64,000 nt of DNA from Lachnospiraceae bacterium UBA7050 (GCA_002493905.1 DLAJ01000023.1:1-64000); one strand, 5' to 3'. Positions 15,624 through 24,378 are shown, counted from the stretch's first letter. The notes: generated by a model not told the origin, from the sequence alone. Translations and numbers: made by a program.

Positions 15624-16811
15624 TTAAATATCAATGTCCTTGCGGTCATTATAGAGTGCAAGGATTTTCTGAATCTTCTCGGTCGGTGTCATAACGTTCG
15701 TCATTGAAATATCATGATTCATGAAGTCAATGATGGAAGCTACAAACTTACTCATATCTGCTTCAATGTAGTAGGGACGTTCCAACAGTTCGGGACGGCG
15801 GTAGCTTAAGTTCGTCGTGATGACTTTGTCAAAATACATTTTTTCATATGCCTGATCGAATGCCTCAAGCCCGCTTGTGAAAAGACCGTACGTGCAGCAT
15901 ATGTAGACACGCTTGGCGTTCCGCTCTTTTAACTGCCTTGCCGTGTCCAGCATGCTTTCTCCCGAACTGATCATATCATCAATGATGATGACGTCCTTAC
16001 CGTCGATATTGTCGCCGAGAAATTCATGGGCGACGATCGGGTTTTTACCGTTTACAACCGTAGAATAGTCGCGGCGTTTATAGAACATGCCGGTATCGAC
16101 GCCGAGCACGGATGCGAGATAGATCGCACGGTTTAACGCGCCTTCATCCGGACTGATGACAACGGTATGTTCTTTGTCAATGATCATATCGCGCTCACTG
16201 TGAAGAAGTGCGCGCGCGAACTGATAGTGCGGCGTAAAATTGTCAAAACCATGCAGAGGCGTTGCGTTCATGACGCGGGGATCATGTGCGTCGAACGTGA
16301 TAAAGTTTGAAATGCCCATTTCGGCAAGCTCTTCGAGCGCATAAGCGCAGTCCAAAGATTCCCGGCCGCTGCGTTTATGCTGTCGCCCTTCGTAGAGAAA
16401 GGGCATAATAACATTAATCCGGTGCGCCTTGCCGTTTGCTGCGGCTATGATGCGCTTCAGATCCTGATAGTGGTCGTCCGGTGACATATGGTTTGAAAAT
16501 CCGTTTAACGAATAGGTGATTGAATAATTCGTTACATCACAGAGAATAAATAAATCCTTGCCCCGCACGGATTCTCCGATGACTGCTTTTCCCTCGCCGC
16601 TGCCGAAGCGGGGGCAGGAAACGGAAAGCAGATAAGAGCTTTCTGTATAACCGTGGAACGCAGGGTCTTTTTTTGACACATTGTTGATGTTTTTCCGGTA
16701 ATCGACAAGATAATTGTTGACGCGGTTTCCTAAAAGCTCCGTCCCGTTCATGGAAACGAGTTTTAACGGGGCGACAGGAAGGGCATGTTCGAGTTCAGAC
16801 AGATTAGGCAT
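15624..16811 (-). CDS. prs: Ribose-phosphate pyrophosphokinase
   Basis: 395-aa PRPP synthase making phosphoribosyl pyrophosphate from ribose 5-phosphate and ATP for nucleotide, His and Trp synthesis. The phosphoribosyl-binding loop VIIIDDMISSGESM is intact, as are ITFDAHDPRVMNATP and HRINVIMPFLYEGRQHKRS. It is longer than the usual 310-320 aa, with added N-terminal and internal segments, a form I associate with Clostridia. The second of two near ATGs is chosen: AAGGAG is only one base from the ATG at 16817 but seven from the one at 16811. Confidence 0.92.
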   Translation of the reverse strand: MPNLSELEHALPVAPLKLVSMNGTELLGNRVNNYLVDYRKNINNVSKKDPAFHGYTESSYLLSVSCPRFGSGEGKAVIGESVRGKDLFILCDVTNYSITYSLNGFSNHMSPDDHYQDLKRIIAAANGKAHRINVIMPFLYEGRQHKRSGRESLDCAYALEELAEMGISNFITFDAHDPRVMNATPLHGFDNFTPHYQFARALLHSERDMIIDKEHTVVISPDEGALNRAIYLASVLGVDTGMFYKRRDYSTVVNGKNPIVAHEFLGDNIDGKDVIIIDDMISSGESMLDTARQLKERNAKRVYICCTYGLFTSGLEAFDQAYEKMYFDKVITTNLSYRRPELLERPYYIEADMSKFVASIIDFMNHDISMTNVMTPTEKIQKILALYNDRKDIDI

Positions 16812-16823
16812 GATCATTCTCCT

Positions 16824-16859
16824 TACGATAAGCCGCCTCGCGAAGCATGGCGGCGTTCG
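16824..16859 (+). repeat. Dispersed palindromic element, copy 3
   Basis: TACGATAAGCCGCC... to GGCGGCGTTCG. It abuts the ribosome-binding site of prs (minus strand), so the prs 5' leader carries the element in antisense orientation. The rest of the 16812-17090 gap shows no gene. Confidence 0.72.
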
Positions 16860-17090
16860 CTGCAGTAAAAAAGAGTTCTTAAATAAAAACTTTTCAATTA
16901 TTTTTATATCATTCTGCTAGTGACACGTCAAGAAATTTCTAGTAAAATAAATAGCGGCGGCAATGATGCGGCATGGTCTGGATGTGGGAAAGCAGGAGAC
17001 ACAAAACATGACTGCGGAATAAAAAAGCATGACACAGAGCAAGGAAATCAGAGAGCAGGGCGGCACACAGAGTAAAGAGGAGTCAGGCAG

Positions 17091-18449
17091 ATGGCGGCAG
17101 AACATATCATTAAAAGCGTAAAACCGGGCAGCATTGCAGAAGAAATGGGAATCGAATCCGGCGATGTTCTGCTTTCGATCGGCGGTCATAAGATCGAGGA
17201 TATTTTTGATTACCAATATCTGATTCAGGATGAATATATTGAGGCTGCAGTGCGCAAGGCAGACGGGGAAGAATGGCTGTTAGAGATCGACAAAGAATAC
17301 AGCGAGGACCTCGGCATTGAATTTGAAAACGGGCTGATGGATGAGTATCGTTCCTGCCGCAACAAATGTATATTTTGTTTTATCGATCAGATGCCGGACG
17401 GCATGCGGGAGACTCTATATTTTAAGGATGATGATTCGAGACTGTCATTTTTGCAGGGAAATTATGTAACGCTGACCAATATGTCCGACCATGACATTGA
17501 GCGCATCATTCAATATCATTTATCGCCGATCAATATTTCTGTTCAGACAATGAATCCGGAACTCCGCTGCATGATGCTGCATAACCGCTTTGCAGGGGAG
17601 GCGTTGCAGAAGCTGGACAGGCTTTATGAGGGCGGTATCCGTATGAATGGGCAGATTGTGCTGTGTAAGGGAGTAAACGACGGGAAAGAGCTGGATTTCA
17701 GCATCCGCAGCCTGATGAAATACCTTCCGCAGATGGAGAGCGTATCCGTTGTGCCGGTCGGGTTGTCAAAATACCGGGACGGGCTTTATCCGCTGACACC
17801 GTTTACAAAAGAGGATGCAGAGGAAGTCCTGAGGCTTATTCACGGATGGCAGGAGCGTATTTACGCGGAGCATGGAACGCATTTTATTCATGCGTCGGAT
17901 GAGTGGTATATTCTAGCAGGGGAGGAACTTCCGGAGGAAGAACGTTACGACGGGTATCTGCAGCTCGAAAACGGAGTCGGCATGGTGCGGCTGATGCTTA
18001 CGGAATTTGACGAGGCGTATGCGCGGCTTTCTAAAGAGGTACACCGTGGAGCATCGGAGGAGATCCGGGGAGGGGAAAAACGGGAAATCAGATTGTCGAT
18101 GGCAACCGGAAAACTGGCGTATCCGTATATCAGACAGATGGCGGACCGCATGGAAAAGCTGTTTTTGGGGCTGACGATTCAGGTATTTGCGATCCGTAAT
18201 GATTTTTTCGGCGAAATGATCACGGTTTCGGGCCTGCTGACGGGAGAGGATATTATGGCGCAGCTAAAAGAGCAGGAACTTGGCAGTGTCCTGCTTCTGC
18301 CGCAGAATGTCCTGCGCAGCGGCGAGGACGTATTTTTGGATGACATGACGCTCTCACAGATGGAAAGCGCTTTACAAGTCCCTGTCGATATTGTAAAATC
18401 AAGCGGGCAGGACTTTGTGAATGCAATCGTAAAATGGATAAAGAGGTAG
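17091..18449 (+). CDS. PDZ / radical SAM / DUF512 protein
   Basis: 452-aa protein with an N-terminal PDZ-like domain (about 5-60, IIKSVKPGSIAEEMGIESGD), a radical-SAM-type cluster motif C89-x3-C93-x2-C96 (CRNKCIFC) and a C-terminal DUF512 domain. Next to der in many Clostridia and Bacillota, but its reaction is not known to me. The cysteines and FIDQMPDGMRETLYFKDDD are family-typical. The stop is three bases before der, so translation of the two is probably coupled. Confidence 0.9.
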   Translation: MAAEHIIKSVKPGSIAEEMGIESGDVLLSIGGHKIEDIFDYQYLIQDEYIEAAVRKADGEEWLLEIDKEYSEDLGIEFENGLMDEYRSCRNKCIFCFIDQMPDGMRETLYFKDDDSRLSFLQGNYVTLTNMSDHDIERIIQYHLSPINISVQTMNPELRCMMLHNRFAGEALQKLDRLYEGGIRMNGQIVLCKGVNDGKELDFSIRSLMKYLPQMESVSVVPVGLSKYRDGLYPLTPFTKEDAEEVLRLIHGWQERIYAEHGTHFIHASDEWYILAGEELPEEERYDGYLQLENGVGMVRLMLTEFDEAYARLSKEVHRGASEEIRGGEKREIRLSMATGKLAYPYIRQMADRMEKLFLGLTIQVFAIRNDFFGEMITVSGLLTGEDIMAQLKEQELGSVLLLPQNVLRSGEDVFLDDMTLSQMESALQVPVDIVKSSGQDFVNAIVKWIKR

Positions 18450-18451
18450 TG

Positions 18452-19786
18452 ATGAGTAAGAAAAGAAAGCCCATTGTGGCGGTGGTCGGGAGGCCGAATG
18501 TAGGAAAATCGACATTGTTCAATGCGCTGGCGGGGGAACAGATTTCCATTGTCAAGGACACGCCCGGTATTACAAGGGACCGCATTTATGCGGATATCAC
18601 GTGGCTGGACAGGCAGCTTACCTTGATCGATACAGGCGGCATTGAGCCGGACAGCAGTGACGTGATCCTTTCGCAGATGCGCGAGCAGGCGCAGATCGCA
18701 ATGGATACGGCGGATGTGATTCTGTTTTTGGTGGATGTCAGACAGGGACTTGTCGATGCAGATGCCAAAGTGGCGGATATGCTCAGGCGTTCCCATAAGC
18801 CGGTGGTGCTTGTCGTTAACAAGGTAGACAGCTTTGATAAGATGATGATGGATGTCTATGAGTTTTATAATCTTGGGATGGGTGAGCCGGTTCCGGTTTC
18901 TGCGGCAAACAGACTTGGCATCGGCGATATGCTGGACATCGTGTTGTCCCATTTGGATGAGGAACATTTTGAAGAGGAAGATGACGACCGCCCGAAGATT
19001 GCGATCGTCGGAAAGCCGAATGTGGGAAAATCCTCGATCATCAACAAGCTGATCGGCGAAAACCGCGTGATCGTGTCCGACATTGCAGGGACGACAAGGG
19101 ATGCGATCGATACCGCAGTGACGTATCAGGGAAGGGAGTATGTCTTTATTGATACGGCAGGACTGCGGCGAAAAAATAAAATCAAAGAAGAACTGGAACG
19201 GTATATGATCATCCGCACGGTGGGAGCGGTAGAGCGCGCGGACGTGGTCTGCCTTGTCATTGATGCGGTGGAAGGCGTGACTGAGCAGGACGCGAAGATT
19301 GCGGGAATTGCGCATGAGCGCGGCAAGGGCATGATCATTGCAGTCAATAAATGGGATGCGGTAGAAAAGAACGATAAGACGATTTATCGTTTCACGGAGA
19401 AAATCCGCCAGACGCTGTCGTTTATGCCGTATGCCGAGCTGCTTTTTATCTCGGCAAAGACAGGCCAGCGTTTAGGAAAGCTGTATGAGACGATTGATGC
19501 GGTTGTGGAAAATCACGCGATGCGCGTGCAGACCGGCGTGTTAAATGAGATCATGACCGAAGCGGTAGCTATGCAGCAGCCGCCGACAGATAAAGGGAAG
19601 CGTCTCAGACTCTATTATATCACACAGGTGTCTGTGAAACCGCCGACTTTTGTGATTTTTGTAAATGATAAGGAATTGATGCATTTTTCTTATACACGGT
19701 ATCTGGAAAATCAGATCAGGGAAGCGTTCGGATTTCGTGGAACGCCGTTAAAATTTATTATCAGGGAGCGAAAGGATAAAGGATAG
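18452..19786 (+). CDS. der: Ribosome biogenesis GTPase Der (EngA)
   Basis: 444-aa GTPase with two G domains in tandem, acting in 50S subunit assembly. G1 motifs: GRPNVGKST (about 13-21) and GKPNVGKSS (about 187-195); NKVD and NKWD specificity loops; C-terminal KH-like domain. ATG 18452 follows AAGAGG; the in-frame ATG at 18434 lies inside the DUF512 gene. plsY starts three bases after the stop. Confidence 0.96.
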   Translation: MSKKRKPIVAVVGRPNVGKSTLFNALAGEQISIVKDTPGITRDRIYADITWLDRQLTLIDTGGIEPDSSDVILSQMREQAQIAMDTADVILFLVDVRQGLVDADAKVADMLRRSHKPVVLVVNKVDSFDKMMMDVYEFYNLGMGEPVPVSAANRLGIGDMLDIVLSHLDEEHFEEEDDDRPKIAIVGKPNVGKSSIINKLIGENRVIVSDIAGTTRDAIDTAVTYQGREYVFIDTAGLRRKNKIKEELERYMIIRTVGAVERADVVCLVIDAVEGVTEQDAKIAGIAHERGKGMIIAVNKWDAVEKNDKTIYRFTEKIRQTLSFMPYAELLFISAKTGQRLGKLYETIDAVVENHAMRVQTGVLNEIMTEAVAMQQPPTDKGKRLRLYYITQVSVKPPTFVIFVNDKELMHFSYTRYLENQIREAFGFRGTPLKFIIRERKDKG

Positions 19787-19788
19787 TG

Positions 19789-20445
19789 ATGGTTCGGATT
19801 TATTGCTTATTGATCGGGTACGTGTTCGGATTATTTCAGACGGCGTATATTTATGGAAAAATGCATGGAATTGATATCAGGGACTACGGAAGCGGAAATG
19901 CAGGAACGACGAATACGCTGCGCGTGCTTGGCAGAAAAGCCGGAGTGATCGTGCTCTTTGGCGATATTGCAAAATGTATTCTTGCAGTGGTGCTTACGGG
20001 GATCATTTTCGACGAATCGCATCCCGACATGATCTATCTGCTAAAGATGTATGCGGCTGCAGGCGCGATTCTTGGGCATAATTTTCCGTTTTATCTGCAC
20101 TTTAAGGGCGGCAAGGGGATTGCAGCGACTGCGGGAATGATTCTTTCTTTCCACTGGTATATGATTCCGGTTGAGGTCGTTGTTTTCTTCGGCACGTTTT
20201 TTCTCACGCACTATGTTTCACTCGGCTCTCTGCTAGTCTATCTTGTATTTATGATCATGCTTGTGGTCATGGGGCAGTACGGCGTGTTCGCCATGCCGCA
20301 GGCATACTTAAATGAAATGTATTTGCTGGGAATCCTGCTGACTGTGATGGCGTTTGTAAAGCACAGGCAGAATATTGTGCGTCTGATTCACGGGGAAGAG
20401 CGCAAGACCTACCTTTCCAAAAAGAACAAAGAGCAGGATAAATAG
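19789..20445 (+). CDS. plsY: Glycerol-3-phosphate acyltransferase PlsY
   Basis: Membrane enzyme (218 aa, about five membrane segments) that moves an acyl group from acyl-phosphate to glycerol 3-phosphate, the first step of phospholipid synthesis. Family motifs: GSGNAGTTNTLRVLG, GHNFPFYLHFKGGKGIAATAG and TLRVLGRKAG. The C-terminal tail is hydrophilic (KNKEQDK) and ends in TAG. The frame stays open for 76 more codons after that TAG, with similar Lys/Asp/Gln composition at first. Next gene in the direction is gpsA, which makes its substrate. Confidence 0.95.
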   Translation: MVRIYCLLIGYVFGLFQTAYIYGKMHGIDIRDYGSGNAGTTNTLRVLGRKAGVIVLFGDIAKCILAVVLTGIIFDESHPDMIYLLKMYAAAGAILGHNFPFYLHFKGGKGIAATAGMILSFHWYMIPVEVVVFFGTFFLTHYVSLGSLLVYLVFMIMLVVMGQYGVFAMPQAYLNEMYLLGILLTVMAFVKHRQNIVRLIHGEERKTYLSKKNKEQDK

Positions 20446-20696
20446 ACGAAAGACGAGGATAAGGGTACGAAAGACCGGGCACAAGAATCAAAGTCAGATA
20501 CCACGCCGCAGGCAGGGGGTATCAAGATTGAAACGCCGCAAGCAGCGGGGGATCTGACCCTCGCGGCAGTCGCCAAATGCCTGGAGGCAGTCACTTGGAG
20601 CGTTGCTCGCGGGAATAAAGACAGGCGCGCAATACAGGAAAAACCGCGAATAAAAAGGATGTCAAAAAATATTTAGGGAAAGAGGGAAATCGGGAC
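20446..20696 (+). other. Gap between plsY and gpsA with an open extension of the plsY frame
   Basis: No separate gene with a start is visible in these 251 bases. In the plsY frame there are 76 sense codons from 20446 to the next stop (TAG 20674-20676), beginning TKDEDKGTKDRAQESKSD. This could be a formerly coding tail, a readthrough extension, or chance. Confidence 0.35.
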
Positions 20697-21719
20697 ATGG
20701 CAAAAATCGGGATGATCGGTGCGGGAAGCTGGGGGATTGCCCTGGCGGTATTATTACACAGGAACGGACATGATGTGACAGTCTGGTCAGCGCTTGCGGA
20801 TGAGATTGACATGCTCGAAAAAGAACATGAATATAAGGATAAGCTGCCCGGCGTCATGCTGCCGATGGACATGCATTTTGCCAAAGAGCTTGCGCAGGCG
20901 GTCCGGGGAAAAGACTTGCTCGTCCTTGCGGTACCTTCATCGTTTACACGTGCGACTGCGCACAGCATGAGGGAATTTGTGAGCGATGGACAGCTGATTG
21001 TGAATGTGGCGAAGGGCATTGAGGAAAAAACGCTGATGACGCTTTCCGAAGTCATTGAGCAGGAAATTCCGCAGGCGGTTGTGGCTGTCTTGTCAGGTCC
21101 CTCCCATGCGGAAGAGGTTGGCAGGGGCATCCCGACGACCATTGTTGTCGGTGCCAAGAAGAGAGCGGTTGCCGAGACGATCCAGAATATTTTTATGAGT
21201 CAGGTGTTCCGCGTGTATATCAGCCCCGATGTATTGGGAATTGAGCTTGGTGCGGCGTTAAAGAATGTCGTTGCGCTTGCGGCGGGCATTGCTGACGGCT
21301 TGGGATATGGGGATAATACCAAGGCGGCGCTTATTACGCGCGGCATTGCGGAGATCGCCAGACTTGGAATGGCTATGGGCGGAAAACTTGAAACATTCAG
21401 CGGGCTGTCGGGTATCGGCGATCTGATCGTTACCTGCGCGTCCATGCATTCGAGAAACCGCCGGGCGGGCATTCTGATCGGCCAGGGGCATACGATGGAA
21501 GAGGCAATGGACGAAGTGAAGATGGTGGTCGAAGGTGTCTATTCTGCAAAGGCAGCAATGGGTCTTGCGCAGAAATATCAGGTGCAGCTCCCGATCATCG
21601 AGCAGGTAAACGCGATTCTTTTTGACCGCAAGCCGGCGGATGAAGCGGTAAAAGACCTGATGCTTCGTGATAAAAAAGTAGAGAACACACAGCTTCCGTT
21701 CGAAGACGAAAAAGAATGA
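20697..21719 (+). CDS. gpsA: NAD(P)-dependent glycerol-3-phosphate dehydrogenase
   Basis: 340-aa enzyme reducing dihydroxyacetone phosphate to glycerol 3-phosphate for phospholipid synthesis. N-terminal Rossmann motif GAGSWGIALA; substrate region LSGPSHAEEVGRG; catalytic Lys in ALKNVVALAAGIADGLGYGD; TKAALITRG. It stands with plsY, giving substrate and user side by side. A ribosome site (GGGAAAGAGGG) lies shortly upstream. Confidence 0.96.
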   Translation: MAKIGMIGAGSWGIALAVLLHRNGHDVTVWSALADEIDMLEKEHEYKDKLPGVMLPMDMHFAKELAQAVRGKDLLVLAVPSSFTRATAHSMREFVSDGQLIVNVAKGIEEKTLMTLSEVIEQEIPQAVVAVLSGPSHAEEVGRGIPTTIVVGAKKRAVAETIQNIFMSQVFRVYISPDVLGIELGAALKNVVALAAGIADGLGYGDNTKAALITRGIAEIARLGMAMGGKLETFSGLSGIGDLIVTCASMHSRNRRAGILIGQGHTMEEAMDEVKMVVEGVYSAKAAMGLAQKYQVQLPIIEQVNAILFDRKPADEAVKDLMLRDKKVENTQLPFEDEKE

Positions 21720-21757
21720 AGATTAGAAATTCAATTATCAGAGTATAGAAAGGTACG

Positions 21758-22423
21758 GTGAGGGGGATGAACTGCTGCAGATGCGGTAAGAATTTTGACT
21801 ATGAAAAGCATAACGGAATCTGTCCGAAATGCGCGGCTTATAACCGTCCACAGGGACAGACGCCGTATGATTATGATGTGGAGAAAGATATTTCTGCACA
21901 TTATGAAGAAATGGATGAATCTCATGCAAGGCTGCACCGGATGTACGACTCTGCGCCAGCGCATCAGCCAGAAAAGCAGCATGAGCAATATCATCGTCAA
22001 TACGATAATCATTACAGGCACCCGCAGCAGCCGGATTACCGGACCAATCAGCCGAATCCGGCGCAGGGAACAGGCAGCGTACCGAATTACCGGACTAATC
22101 AGCCGAATCCGGTGCAGGGGACAGGCAGCGTACCGAATTACCGGACTAATCAGCCGAATCCGGCGCAGGGAACGGGCAGTGTGCCGAATTACAGAATGAA
22201 TCAGCCGAATCCGGCACAGAATCAGAGCGGCATTCCTAATAACAGGGTTTATCAGATGCAGGGACAGGGAGGTGCCCCGAATGGCGGCACTTACCAGATG
22301 CAGGGAGCGAACGGGAATCCGCCGCAGAATAAACCGCGCCAAAGTATCGCAGGTAAAGTGATACTGATTATTGTTATCATCAATATCATTGCTTCATTTT
22401 TGCAGATTATATTTTTTTCCTGA
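21758..22423 (+). CDS. Zinc-ribbon, tail-anchored membrane protein with 17-residue repeats
   Basis: 221 aa. An N-terminal four-cysteine zinc ribbon (CCRCGKNFD...CPKC), a charged linker, then four copies of a 17-residue Pro/Asn/Gln-rich unit (YRTNQPNPAQGTGSVPN; residues about 94-161), two degenerate YQMQG segments, and a C-terminal hydrophobic segment (about 198-221) ending at the stop. This suggests a cytoplasmic zinc ribbon tethered to the membrane by a flexible arm. GTG 21758 is used; ATG 21767 (MNCCRCGKNF) is an alternative, as AGGGGG abuts it. Function unknown. Confidence 0.8.
   Translation: MRGMNCCRCGKNFDYEKHNGICPKCAAYNRPQGQTPYDYDVEKDISAHYEEMDESHARLHRMYDSAPAHQPEKQHEQYHRQYDNHYRHPQQPDYRTNQPNPAQGTGSVPNYRTNQPNPVQGTGSVPNYRTNQPNPAQGTGSVPNYRMNQPNPAQNQSGIPNNRVYQMQGQGGAPNGGTYQMQGANGNPPQNKPRQSIAGKVILIIVIINIIASFLQIIFFS
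22037..22240 (+). repeat. 51-bp tandem repeats, four copies
   Basis: Four in-frame 51-bp units encode 17 residues each. The first three are nearly identical and differ mostly at third positions; the fourth has diverged (YRMNQPNPAQNQSGIPN). Confidence 0.88.
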
Positions 22424-22547
22424 ATTTTTTGTGAGTAAGAAATTACGCAGCCATGCATCATTCATGCGGAAGGAATATGGGAGGATGGAGCGTCTCAAAG
22501 GATGCGTGAAGCGGAACAGGAGACGGAGCGGGAGGAGTCGTATCGAT

Positions 22548-23219
22548 ATGGACAGGGTCTATGGGAAACGGCGGCGCACAGCCGTAATGTGTATGTCGAT
22601 CCTGCTGCTTGCCGCCGCAGGCTGCGGGAAAAAAGAGGAAGATGCCGTAGAGACGATCTCGGTTTCAAATTATGAGGAGTTTGCATTATCGTTTTATCAA
22701 TATGGCGGCTTTGTGGAGGAGGATACGGTGGAGATTGATCCGGAGCAGTTTCGGATTTATCACGAAGGCGAACTGCTTGGCGCATATTCCTACCGCAAAT
22801 TATCTGATTTTCTGATCTCGCTTTATGAGGAGGACGCACAGGCATATGCAATCTGCCGTTATGAACTTGCGGACGATGCCCAGCATATGACGCTTGATCT
22901 GCTCGGCGCGACGTCGGGCGATATGGCGGGAGAATGGGAGGTCTTATATACCAACCAGAATTCCACCGCGAAGCTGGAACTTCTGGTGGAAGGACTCGGA
23001 AGGGAGACCGATCAGTTTGATGCTTCGGGAGAGGCGGCGGGTGAGGAGACTTCGTTTTTTTACTGCTTTCGGGGCAAAAAAGACCATTGCAGGCTGCTTT
23101 TATTAAAAGAGGACAAATATTATATTTACGAGGTTGAGGCGGATATGGAACAGCGCAGAATGCGGCTGACGGTCGTTGAGGAGCATTCCTATACGCAGGA
23201 CGAAGACGGAGAGGGCTAA
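22548..23219 (+). CDS. Predicted lipoprotein
   Basis: 223 aa. Basic N-terminus, hydrophobic stretch and lipobox LAAAGC with the acylated cysteine at residue 26, followed by KKEEDAVETIS. The mature part is acidic and resembles no family I can name. Start ATG 22548 is chosen because GGAGGA (22531-22536) lies 11 bases upstream and gives a compact signal peptide; ATG 22485 with GGGAGG directly before it is an alternative giving a longer basic leader. It follows the zinc-ribbon gene closely and may be cotranscribed. Confidence 0.72.
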   Translation: MDRVYGKRRRTAVMCMSILLLAAAGCGKKEEDAVETISVSNYEEFALSFYQYGGFVEEDTVEIDPEQFRIYHEGELLGAYSYRKLSDFLISLYEEDAQAYAICRYELADDAQHMTLDLLGATSGDMAGEWEVLYTNQNSTAKLELLVEGLGRETDQFDASGEAAGEETSFFYCFRGKKDHCRLLLLKEDKYYIYEVEADMEQRRMRLTVVEEHSYTQDEDGEG

Positions 23220-23263
23220 GGAAATTTTTGGATAGAAATGAAAATATGGAGCCGGCGGTTGAC

Positions 23264-23301
23264 AACGAACGCCGTCACGCTTTGCGAGCCGGCTTATCGT
23301 A
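23264..23301 (-). repeat. Dispersed 38-bp palindromic element, copy 4 (inverted)
   Basis: The reverse complement reads TACGATAAGCCGG... to ...CGGCGTTCGTT. It begins at the end of the T run of the metF terminator, on the same strand as metF, as copy 2 does after the aminopeptidase. Confidence 0.8.
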
Positions 23302-23340
23302 AAAAGAAATCGTGGATTCCTCAAATGGCATCCACGATTT
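23301..23340 (-). terminator. Terminator of metF, overlapping its last codons
   Basis: On the minus strand AAATCGTGGAT (23340-23330) pairs with ATCCACGATTT (23317-23307), then CTTTTT. The 5' arm is within the last codons of metF and the stop (23323-23321) lies in the loop. Confidence 0.85.
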
Positions 23341-24175
23341 CTTTTGTTGTTTTCGGACGGTTCATGGTGTAGATATGTATGCCGTCCACATCATGCGCTT
23401 TCAGATCCCGGATCTGGGATACGGCAAATTCGATTCCGGCTTTCCTAAGGTCATCAGGCTTGTCGCTGTAATTGGCAATGATATCCGAAAGTGCCTTCGG
23501 AATCGAGGAACCGGATAAGGAAACGGTGCGCGTGATCTGATTGATGCTTGTGATCGGCATGATGCCGGGCAGGATTGGCGAAGTAATGCCAATCTTGCGC
23601 GCAGCATCTGTAAAGCGGTAAAAACATTCATTATCAAAAAAGAGCTGGGAGATAAACAGGCTTGCGCCGGTTTCCTCTTTTTCCTTCATATAGGAAAGAT
23701 CAGAAGCAAAGTCAGGCGCTTCGAAATGTTTTTCTGGATAGCAGGCACCCGCAAGTGTCAGTTCCAGACTCTTGTTTAAGTGCTCCATCAGGTCGGTTGC
23801 GTGCTCAAATTCACGGGAATTATATTGTTCATCCGTCATAGATTCGGGGCGGTCGCCGCGCAGGGCAAGGATGTTGCGCACGCCGCGGATTTTCATTTCA
23901 CGGATGTTTTCGTCGATGGAAGCGATGGTAGAGCCGACGCAGGTCATGTGCGCGAGCGCATCGGTATGGAGCGTATTCTGAATATAGCCTGCAATATCAA
24001 GCGTTTTTTTGGAGCGGCTTCCGCCCGCACCGTAGGTGACACTGATAAAATCGGGCTGGAGAGCGCTCAGTTTGTCCATCACCTCAAATGCGTTAGCAAA
24101 TTCCTCGTCTTTTTTCGGCGGAAACACTTCGAAAGAGAGGGTCTTCTTACCTGTTTTTATTAAATCTGCAATCAT
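23321..24175 (-). CDS. metF: Methylenetetrahydrofolate reductase
   Basis: 284-aa TIM-barrel enzyme reducing 5,10-methylene-THF to 5-methyl-THF, for methionine synthesis or acetogenic C1 flow. SFEVFPPKKDEE with the catalytic Glu, SVTYGAGGS, HMTCVGST, ILALRGDRP and LFFDNECF are family-typical. ATG 24175 follows GGAGGCAG; the longer frame to 24274 crosses the repeat array upstream. No metH or other folate gene is adjacent. Confidence 0.95.
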   Translation of the reverse strand: MIADLIKTGKKTLSFEVFPPKKDEEFANAFEVMDKLSALQPDFISVTYGAGGSRSKKTLDIAGYIQNTLHTDALAHMTCVGSTIASIDENIREMKIRGVRNILALRGDRPESMTDEQYNSREFEHATDLMEHLNKSLELTLAGACYPEKHFEAPDFASDLSYMKEKEETGASLFISQLFFDNECFYRFTDAARKIGITSPILPGIMPITSINQITRTVSLSGSSIPKALSDIIANYSDKPDDLRKAGIEFAVSQIRDLKAHDVDGIHIYTMNRPKTTKEIVDAI

Positions 24176-24228
24176 ATCTGCCTCCGGATCGGAACTTTTT
24201 CTTGAATTTCGTACCTGAATATCGTAAC

Positions 24229-24378
24229 ATGAAATCAGGATTAATTCAAGCGTGCGGCGGCATCCTGTTTGCACAGTCTGTAGGCGGTATTCTGTTTGGA
24301 CAGCCTGCAGGCGGTGTCATGTTTGGACAGTCAGCAACGGAACTCTGTTTGTACAGACGTAACAGTTCGGCCACATGA
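24229..24378 (+). CDS. Possible small ORF with 9-residue repeats (doubtful)
   Basis: A 49-codon frame from ATG 24229 to TGA 24376-24378 reads three in-frame 9-residue units (GGILFAQSV, GGILFGQPA, GGVMFGQSA) and a degenerate fourth. No ribosome-binding site is visible, and the DNA repeat may instead be a protein-binding array upstream of metF, so coding is uncertain. Confidence 0.25.
   Translation: MKSGLIQACGGILFAQSVGGILFGQPAGGVMFGQSATELCLYRRNSSAT
24256..24360. repeat. 27-bp repeat array carrying CTGT-N4-ACAG dyads
   Basis: Small dyads CTGTTTGCACAG (24265), CTGTTTGGACAG (24292), ATGTTTGGACAG (24319) and CTGTTTGTACAG (24345) are spaced 27, 27 and 26 bp. They lie in the divergent gap between metF and the MoxR gene, 90-180 bases from the metF start. 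The 309-base gap (24176-24484) shows no convincing gene. Confidence 0.7.

Noticed and set aside
18179..19315. 378-aa open frame on the minus strand
   Set aside because: Antisense to the DUF512 gene and der; no family motif or ribosome site, His/Arg-rich as expected from opposite-strand reading.
24176..24274. Longer metF N-terminus
   Set aside because: The added 33 residues do not match MetF and GGAGG lies directly before ATG 24175.
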